DNA from: Hyphomicrobiales bacterium
GTDB lineage: Bacteria; Pseudomonadota; Alphaproteobacteria; Rhizobiales; Hyphomicrobiaceae
DNA length: 9,334 nt
Direction of reading: 5' to 3'
Assembly (NCBI GenBank): GCA_017304275.1
Contig: JAFKKW010000377.1
Coordinates: 1-9,334, forward strand
Shown: positions 4,805 to 9,334 of the stretch, one piece after another
Layout of the letters: each line of letters opens with the position of its first letter
Numbering within the stretch: the first letter of the stretch is position 1
The notes under the pieces: model-generated
What the model saw: the letters and a program-made list of their open reading frames with translations, nothing else
Databases searched by the model: none
What the model was told of the DNA's origin: nothing
Made by a program: the position numbers and the translations under genes

Positions 4805-5782
4805 TTACCAGCGCGCCAGCGCGGCGCCCCAGGTAAATCCGCCACCCATGGCTTCCATGAGGATCAGGCTTCCGTCCCGCACGCGACGCTCCTCGAACGC
4901 CTGATTGAGTGCCAGCGGGATCGATGCGGCCGATGTATTTCCGTGCTTTTCGAGCGTCTTGACGATCTTGTCCTGGCTGATGCCAAGCTTTTTCGCGATA
5001 CCGTCCAGAATCCGGACGTTGGCCTGGTGGGGAATGAACAGGTCGATCTCGTCGGCGGCGTAGCCGGTGGCGACCAATGTTTCCTCGATCACGCCCGAGA
5101 TCTTTTGCACTGCATGACGGAACACCTCGCGGCCGTTCATGCGCAAATGGCCCACGGTCTTCGTCGAGCCCGGGCCGCCATCCACATAAAGTAAATCCTC
5201 GAAGCGGCCATCGGACCGGATGAGGGTCGACAGGATGCCCCGGTCGTCGCGCGTGCCATGCTGCGGCTGGGCTTCGAGCACGATCGCTCCCGCGCCATCG
5301 CCGAACAGCACGCACGTGGAGCGGTCCGTCCAGTCCAGAATCCGCGAGAAGGTCTCGGCGCCGATGACGAGGGCGCGGTTGGACTGGCCGGTCTTGATGA
5401 AGTTGTCGGCAACGGCGAGCGCGTAAACGAAACCGGAGCACACGGCCTGGACATCGAACGCGGCCCCCTTGGTCACGCCGAGGCCGGACTGGATTCTCAC
5501 CGCCGTCGACGGGAACGTGCGATCCGGCGTCGCCGTCGCGCAAACGACCAGGTCGATATCCACCGGATCGATGCCGGCGCGCACCAGCGCCTGATGGGAG
5601 GCGGCGATGCCGAGGGTAGACGTCAGCTCCTCGTCGTCCGCGATGTGGCGCTGACGGATGCCACTTCGCTCGACAATCCATTCGTCGGACGTATCGACGA
5701 TCTTGGCCAGATCGGCGTTGGTCACGATGCGCTTCGGAAGATGGGCTCCCACGCCGCGGATGACCGATCGAATAACTGCCAA
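4805..5782 (-). CDS. fabH: Beta-ketoacyl-ACP synthase III (KAS III)
   Basis: This 325-residue thiolase-fold enzyme condenses acetyl-CoA with malonyl-ACP to start type II fatty acid synthesis in the cytoplasm. The catalytic triad is intact: Cys115 in VQAVCSGF, His252 in PHQANVRI, Asn282 in HGNTSAAS. Also visible are TSDEWIVERSGIRQR at 31-45, the GDGAGA loop at 161-166, and the C-terminal GGGFTWGAALARW. Length matches the family. The start is TTG (5782-5780), with AGAGGA four bases upstream; no in-frame ATG or GTG lies between the plsX stop and this point, and the protein aligns from AVIRSVIRGVG. It follows plsX by 30 bases and is surely cotranscribed. The weak start codon may limit its translation. 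Confidence 0.97.
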   Translation of the reverse strand: MAVIRSVIRGVGAHLPKRIVTNADLAKIVDTSDEWIVERSGIRQRHIADDEELTSTLGIAASHQALVRAGIDPVDIDLVVCATATPDRTFPSTAVRIQSGLGVTKGAAFDVQAVCSGFVYALAVADNFIKTGQSNRALVIGAETFSRILDWTDRSTCVLFGDGAGAIVLEAQPQHGTRDDRGILSTLIRSDGRFEDLLYVDGGPGSTKTVGHLRMNGREVFRHAVQKISGVIEETLVATGYAADEIDLFIPHQANVRILDGIAKKLGISQDKIVKTLEKHGNTSAASIPLALNQAFEERRVRDGSLILMEAMGGGFTWGAALARW

Positions 5783-5812
5783 GGTATCCTCTACCGTTCT
5801 GGTTCTTGGGGC

Positions 5813-6871
5813 CTAGGCCCGGTGCTCGCCCGAGGCCGGCTGCTCAGCGGCAAGCCGGCCGTGGAACGTCTCAAGATCGGCGGCCAGACGCGGAAGCAGA
5901 CCGCTCTCGGCCATTTCGTAGCCGAGATCGACGGCGCTCGCAAAGCCCAGCGCGTCCGTCCCGCCGTGGCTTTTGACCGCGATGCCGTTCAAGCCCAGGA
6001 ACGTGCCGCCGTTGACGCGTCTGGGGTCCATTTTCTCCTTGAGGACGCGGAACCCGCCGCGCGCCAGGAGCGCGCCCAGCCGCGACAGCCACGTGCGCAT
6101 CATGGCATCCTTAAGATACTGACCGATCTGGCGTGCCGTGCCCTCGGCGGTCTTGAGCGCGATGTTGCCCGCGAAGCCTTCGACCACGACCACGTCGACC
6201 TTACCCTGCCCGATCTCGTCCCCCTCGATGAAGCCGCTATAGGCGAGCGGAAGGTCCGCTTGCTTCAAAAGGGTGTGCGCCTCCTTGACCTCCTCGGCGC
6301 CCTTGATCTCCTCAACGCCGACGTTCAGCAGGCCCACCGTCGGGCGCTCGACATGGAACAGCGCGCGCGCCATGGCGGCTCCCATGAGCGCGAATTCCGC
6401 GAGTTGGCCGGTGGTTGCGCCGATGTTCGCGCCGACGTCCAGCACAATGCACTCGGCGGTGACGGTCGGCCAAAGCGCGGCGATGGCCGGGCGCTCGATG
6501 CCTTTCATGGGGCGCAGGATCAGCTTGGCCATAGCCATCAGCGCCCCGGTATTGCCGGCCGAGACGGCGGCGTGGGCTTCGCCCGCTTTCACGGCCTCGA
6601 GCGCAAGCCACATGCTGGAGCCCTTGCCGCGGCGCAGCGCCTGGCTCGGCTTCTCGTCCATGGCGACGACCTGGGTCGTGTGCACGATGCGCGCGCGCGC
6701 TGCGAGCGTCGGATGGGCTGCGAGAACCGGCGCGATGCGCGCCTCATCGCCGAAAAAGATAAAGCTCAGCGCGGGATGGCGTTCGAGCGATAGCGCCGCC
6801 CCCGGGACCACGACCTCAGGACCGTGGTCGCCCCCCATGGCGTCGAGCGCCAATGTCCGCGGCTGAGCCAT
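5813..6871 (-). CDS. plsX: Phosphate acyltransferase PlsX
   Basis: PlsX turns acyl-ACP and phosphate into acyl-phosphate, the donor used by membrane enzyme PlsY to acylate glycerol-3-phosphate, the first step of phospholipid synthesis. At 352 residues it has normal length. Characteristic blocks are present: LALDAMGGDHGPEV at 7-20, MDEKPSQALRRGKGSSM at 71-87, VSAGNTGALMA at 103-113, CIVLDVGAN at 141-149, VVVEGFAGNIALK at 228-240, and NGGTFLGLNGIAVKSHGG at 287-304. ATG 6871 gives the conserved N-terminus, although its ribosome binding site is weak (GCGAG directly upstream). It leads a two-gene unit with fabH, pairing the first enzymes of fatty-acid initiation and phospholipid assembly. Confidence 0.97.
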   Translation of the reverse strand: MAQPRTLALDAMGGDHGPEVVVPGAALSLERHPALSFIFFGDEARIAPVLAAHPTLAARARIVHTTQVVAMDEKPSQALRRGKGSSMWLALEAVKAGEAHAAVSAGNTGALMAMAKLILRPMKGIERPAIAALWPTVTAECIVLDVGANIGATTGQLAEFALMGAAMARALFHVERPTVGLLNVGVEEIKGAEEVKEAHTLLKQADLPLAYSGFIEGDEIGQGKVDVVVVEGFAGNIALKTAEGTARQIGQYLKDAMMRTWLSRLGALLARGGFRVLKEKMDPRRVNGGTFLGLNGIAVKSHGGTDALGFASAVDLGYEMAESGLLPRLAADLETFHGRLAAEQPASGEHRA

Positions 6872-6898
6872 CTCGCGATTTTCTACTCAAAAGAAATA

Positions 6899-6912
6899 GG
6901 ACGCCAGCGTCC
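6899..6912 (-). terminator. Possible intrinsic terminator between the DUF177 gene and plsX
   Basis: On the minus strand GGACG pairs with CGTCC around CTGG (or six pairs around TG), followed at once by TATTTCTTTT. It lies 28 bases before the plsX ATG. It could end the DUF177 transcript or act in the plsX leader; the stem is short, so strength is doubtful. Confidence 0.4.
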
Positions 6913-6931
6913 CCCCAGACGAGGCCTGCGG

Positions 6932-6959
6932 AAAATACCTGTTTGCACCTGCGAAACAA
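6932..6959 (-). promoter_or_regulatory. Candidate promoter upstream of plsX
   Basis: Minus-strand TTGTTT (6959-6954) and TATTTT (6937-6932) are separated by 16 bases, a fair match to sigma-70 -35 and -10 boxes. A transcript from here would include the hairpin at 6899-6912 in its leader before plsX. This is inferred by eye and the match is moderate. Confidence 0.3.
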
Positions 6960-7054
6960 CCCATTTCCTTAGGTACGCAGGGGACAAGGGGCAAAACGCT
7001 TGAAATCTGTGCGCCCGTAACCGCTTGCCGGGTTGAGCCGGCCCGGCGCTCAGG

Positions 7055-7585
7055 TCAGGAGCGAGGTTTGAGCTTGGCCAACGCGGCAAACGGACTTGCC
7101 GCGTCTGGATCGGCCGCAAGCTTCGGGTCGACCCAATCGAATGCGGCGCCCTCCTTGCGCGGGTAGGACGGCAGAGCGGCGGACAGAACGCCGAAGACCA
7201 TCGTGCCCACCTCGATGCGGCCGTCCTCGATCGGCTCCGTGTCGGGAACGCTCGACACCTCCCGATCGCCCGCGACGGGCTCCTGATCCACCAGCTCGGC
7301 GGCGGGCGCCAGCTCGATGGCGAATGCCTCGGACAAACGCGCCGGAACCGGATCGAGCGTCACCACGCAGGCCTGCGTCACGTCCGCCTCGAGCGTTCCC
7401 GTGAATTTATAGCGGCCGTTGCCCTGCGGCTTGATCTCGTAAGCCACGCGCACGCGCTCGCAGGAGGGGATGTCGAGCTCGCGCGCAAGTTCGATCAGCT
7501 CCTCGCCGGTCGCGGCGCGCGTGACGCTCACGCCGCGCTCGGGGATGTCGGTCACGAGATGGAACCAGTCGCGCAGAGCGGTCAT
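7055..7585 (-). CDS. DUF177 (YceD-like) protein
   Basis: A 176-residue soluble protein of the DUF177/YceD family, reported in Escherichia coli and in plant chloroplasts to be needed for normal 23S rRNA accumulation. Visible family features are the central strand motif YKFTGTLEADVTQACVVTLDPVP (59-81, with the single Cys73 retained), the acidic segment EPIEDGRIEVGTMV (117-130), AALPSYPRKEGA (136-147), and the C-terminal SPFAALAKLK (164-173). The ATG at 7585 overlaps the stop of the upstream chaperone gene (ATGA), and AGGAGGTG gives a strong ribosome binding site, so the two are translationally coupled. In many bacteria the next gene is rpmF (ribosomal protein L32); here the gap to plsX holds no L32 gene. 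Confidence 0.9.
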   Translation of the reverse strand: MTALRDWFHLVTDIPERGVSVTRAATGEELIELARELDIPSCERVRVAYEIKPQGNGRYKFTGTLEADVTQACVVTLDPVPARLSEAFAIELAPAAELVDQEPVAGDREVSSVPDTEPIEDGRIEVGTMVFGVLSAALPSYPRKEGAAFDWVDPKLAADPDAASPFAALAKLKPRS

Positions 7586-8133
7586 ATGGCACCTCCTGAG
7601 TGCGAAAGTTCGGGCGGCCTGGCCAACACAGCGAGAAGCTGGCCGGCCGGCACGGCGCGGAGATCTTCAACCGATTTCAGCGCGATGCGGGCCAGGGCCT
7701 CGGCGCCGGCGGGATGAGCATCGAGGCCGGGCACCGTTGCCGCGATCTCGCGCCCGAGCGCCTGGATCGGCTCGGGCATCGTTGCCGCGCGACGGTAGGC
7801 CAGACACCGCTCGCCGAGCGCCTGGGCGGCACGTTTCACCTTCTTCGGCACCGAGAGGTCGCCCACGCCCATCTCGCGCAGGCTGTCGTCGATGTCGGTG
7901 ACGAAGGTTTCGGCGAGCATGCGGGCCACGCGGCGCGCACGGGCATCGCCGGCCTGGAGCCGGTCAAGAACCGGGAACATCAGCAGAATAATCATGGCGG
8001 TGCGGCCTTCCGGGGTATCTGGGACACCATGATCGGTGAAATACGCGGGACGGCGGGCCTGGGCCACGATCGCGCCATAAAAGTCGATTGCTGTGCGCCG
8101 GTCTTGGGCTCTGCTTCTAAACCAGGAGAGCAC
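7582..8133 (-). CDS. Ubiquinol-cytochrome c chaperone (CBP3 family)
   Basis: This 183-residue protein belongs to the ubiquinol-cytochrome c chaperone family, related to mitochondrial Cbp3/UQCC1, which helps cytochrome b mature into the bc1 complex. Family hallmarks are FYGAIVAQARRPAYF (18-32), GVPDTPEGR (36-44), and the conserved FVTDIDDSLREMGVGDLSV (77-95) followed by the basic helix PKKVKRAAQALGER. It lacks a signal peptide, so it probably works on the cytoplasmic face of the inner membrane. The start is GTG 8133; no in-frame ATG is available nearby and the only purine-rich site (AAGAGG) is about 14 bases away, so initiation may be weak. It heads the pair with the DUF177 gene and is divergent from bamE across 99 bases. 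Confidence 0.9.
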   Translation of the reverse strand: MLSWFRSRAQDRRTAIDFYGAIVAQARRPAYFTDHGVPDTPEGRTAMIILLMFPVLDRLQAGDARARRVARMLAETFVTDIDDSLREMGVGDLSVPKKVKRAAQALGERCLAYRRAATMPEPIQALGREIAATVPGLDAHPAGAEALARIALKSVEDLRAVPAGQLLAVLARPPELSHSGGAI

Positions 8134-8232
8134 GTGGGGTTTTCAACCTCTTCCTGCAGGGGACCGAGAATAGCCCGCCGTTGCTTTGCGGCCTCCTTTT
8201 AGCTAAGGGCGGGACTTGAGCACAGGGGTTTC
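8134..8232. promoter_or_regulatory. Divergent promoter region between the chaperone gene and bamE
   Basis: Two genes start away from each other here, so both promoters should lie within or beside these 99 bases. Plus-strand TTGCTT (8181-8186) with TAAGGG 17 bases later, and minus-strand TATTCT near 8168-8173, are weak candidate boxes. Nothing is close to consensus. Confidence 0.35.
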
Positions 8233-8760
8233 ATGAGTCTCCCAGGGGGTCATTCCGAAATGCGCCGTCATGACGCGCCGGGCCGAAACACGGAGCGCGA
8301 GGGGGCCAGAGAGCTGGCCTTGAGCGTGCTCATGCCCGCGCTGCTCGCGGCCGTGGTGCTGATCTCCGCCTGCAGCGAGCAAATCACCAAGCATGGGCAC
8401 CTGTTCCGCGAGTCCGACATCTCGCAGGTGCAGCCCGGCATGGGCCAGGAGCAGGTCAAGCTCGTGCTCGGCAGCCCGACCACGACCACCACCTACGGCA
8501 ACGGCTCGGTCTACTATTACATCTCGAGCACCGAAAAGCGGGTGGCGTTCATGTCGGGCAGCGAGGTGGACCGGCAGGTGCTCGCCGTCTACTTCACGCC
8601 GACGGCAACCGTCGAACGCGTGGCCAACTACGGCATGAAGGACGGCAAGGTGTTCGACTTCGTGTCGCGCACGACGCCGGCGCCGGGCGGCAACGAGGAC
8701 GGTTTGCTCAAGCAGCTCTTCCGCAACCTCGGCACGAAGCAGATCTTCGGCACGGATTGA
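8233..8760 (+). CDS. bamE: Outer membrane assembly lipoprotein, BamE (SmpA/OmlA) family
   Basis: A 175-residue lipoprotein precursor. A hydrophobic segment (about 29-46, LALSVLMPALLAAVVLIS) ends in the lipobox ISAC with Cys47 as the expected acylation site. The mature part holds the BamE/SmpA domain: HGHLFRESDISQVQPGMGQEQVKLVLGSPT, then YYYISST, then VLAVYFTP and VERVANYGM. BamE is an accessory subunit of the BAM complex that folds beta-barrel proteins into the outer membrane. The first 28 residues are long for a signal peptide n-region; ATG 8260 (residue 10) is a possible alternative start. AGGGG lies five bases before ATG 8233, which favours the longer form. It is divergent from the chaperone gene, a usual arrangement in this bacterial group. 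Confidence 0.92.
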   Translation: MSLPGGHSEMRRHDAPGRNTEREGARELALSVLMPALLAAVVLISACSEQITKHGHLFRESDISQVQPGMGQEQVKLVLGSPTTTTTYGNGSVYYYISSTEKRVAFMSGSEVDRQVLAVYFTPTATVERVANYGMKDGKVFDFVSRTTPAPGGNEDGLLKQLFRNLGTKQIFGTD

Positions 8761-8785
8761 GCGCGTTCAGGTCTTATGGAACCGG

Positions 8786-8860
8786 GACGTCATGCCCTCC
8801 CTCTTGTGGAGCGCGTGAGCGGAAATGGGCGCGGGTCCCGACCTGCATCGGGATGACGTC
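8786..8860. repeat. Possible dispersed palindromic repeat element
   Basis: GACGTCAT (8786-8793) is repeated inverted as ATGACGTC (8853-8860), bounding 75 bases. A smaller palindrome CCCGA-CCTGCA-TCGGG lies just inside the right arm. Elements with GTCAT and ATGAC ends and internal CCCG/CGGG pairs are common short interspersed repeats in alphaproteobacterial intergenic DNA, so this may be one degenerate copy. It is seen only once in this window. Confidence 0.4.
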
Positions 8861-8924
8861 GATCGGAGGCGAGGCTGCCGGCCTTCGGCTCTCCCTCGGC
8901 GGTAAAACGTGCCCTTTCAGAATG

Positions 8925-8946
8925 AAAGGCCCCGCGTGGGGCCTTT
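8925..8946. terminator. Bidirectional intrinsic terminator between bamE and the peroxidase gene
   Basis: AAAGGCCCC (8925-8933) pairs perfectly with GGGGCCTTT (8938-8946) around GCGT. The stem's own ends supply A-rich sequence on one side and TTTCT on the other, so it can stop transcription from both convergent genes. Confidence 0.85.
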
Positions 8947-8979
8947 CTGGCGTCGTTCAGGCGCTTCTCCTACAGCTTT

Positions 8980-9334
8980 TTACTTTTTCAGAATCTCCGC
9001 CGTCGGGCGCGGGGTCTTGGTCGTTTCCGCCGGCAGCACCGGATACTCGATGCGCGGGGCATCGCCCGTCAGGGCGTGCAGGAACTCGACGATAGCGTCG
9101 ATCTCCTTCGGCTTGAGCTCGGTGCCTAGCTGAGAGCTGCTCATGATGGCAACGGCCTGCTTCAGCTCCCATACCTTGCCGGAGTGGAAATAAGGCGCGG
9201 TCAAAGCGACGTTCCGCAGCGGCGCGGCGCGGAAGACATACTGATCGTCTGCGGTCGCCGTGACGGTGAAGCGTCCCTTGTCGCCTTCGGGAAGAACCTC
9301 GCCGCCGGGCTTCTCGATGACACCGAACGGAAAG
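8980..9334 (-). CDS. Di-haem cytochrome c peroxidase, C-terminal part (gene continues beyond the right edge)
   Basis: The last 117 residues of a cytochrome c peroxidase/MauG-family protein. Recognisable are the near-invariant PLRNVALTAPYFHSG block, followed by KVWELKQAVAIM, QLGTELKPKEIDAIVEFLHALTG, and a Pro-rich tail ending at TAA 8982-8980. Proteins of this family are periplasmic, bind two c-type haems, and reduce hydrogen peroxide with electrons from cytochrome c or, in MauG relatives, modify other proteins. Both CXXCH haem sites and the signal peptide lie outside the window, so the subfamily cannot be settled. It is convergent with bamE. The frame runs uninterrupted to the window edge; the leucine codon TTG at 9204 is internal, not a start. 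Confidence 0.93.
   Translation of the reverse strand, partial: FPFGVIEKPGGEVLPEGDKGRFTVTATADDQYVFRAAPLRNVALTAPYFHSGKVWELKQAVAIMSSSQLGTELKPKEIDAIVEFLHALTGDAPRIEYPVLPAETTKTPRPTAEILKK

Noticed and set aside
5258..6793. A 511-codon open frame on the plus strand
   Set aside because: It lies antisense to fabH and plsX, both with all catalytic or family motifs. Long antisense frames are expected in GC-rich genes.
7600..8202. A 200-codon plus-strand frame
   Set aside because: It is antisense to the ubiquinol-cytochrome c chaperone gene, which has clear family motifs, ATGA coupling and a normal length.

Overview
The window is GC-rich alphaproteobacterial chromosome, most likely from the order Hyphomicrobiales (Rhizobiales). 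This is inferred from the gene order DUF177 / plsX / fabH / ihfA / merR, preceded by a ubiquinol-cytochrome c chaperone gene divergent from a bamE-type lipoprotein gene. The species cannot be named from sequence alone.

Right part (about 2949-9334): ordinary core genome. Reading leftward on the minus strand from 8133 come a cytochrome bc1 assembly chaperone (CBP3 family), a DUF177/YceD protein overlapping it by ATGA, plsX and fabH (membrane lipid synthesis), ihfA (IHF alpha subunit), a MerR-family regulator, and tRNA-Pro(GGG). On the plus strand bamE starts at 8233. It converges on a di-haem cytochrome c peroxidase gene that enters from the right edge on the minus strand, with a strong bidirectional terminator between them.

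Left part (1-2948): an eroded accessory region lying against the 3' end of tRNA-Pro, which is a common integration site. It holds broken pieces rather than an intact element. These are an ArsR/BigR-like sulfur-responsive repressor with an in-frame amber codon, a charged C-terminal fragment possibly from a mobilisation protein, an apparently intact ParD/ParE-type toxin-antitoxin pair, a start-less membrane-protein fragment, a fragment resembling the C-terminus of a VirD4/TraG coupling protein, an unrecognised C-terminal fragment, and an intact GIY-YIG-type nuclease with a Myb-like C-terminal domain. No integrase, transposase or complete transfer gene is visible. The simplest reading is an integrative or conjugative element reduced by deletions, with the toxin-antitoxin pair and the nuclease surviving.

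I see no clearly novel multi-gene system. The best leads are the amber-interrupted persulfide-sensor-like repressor, the fused gene remnants around 1545-1572, the GIY-YIG/Myb-like protein, and the 11-bp tandem repeats beside tRNA-Pro.
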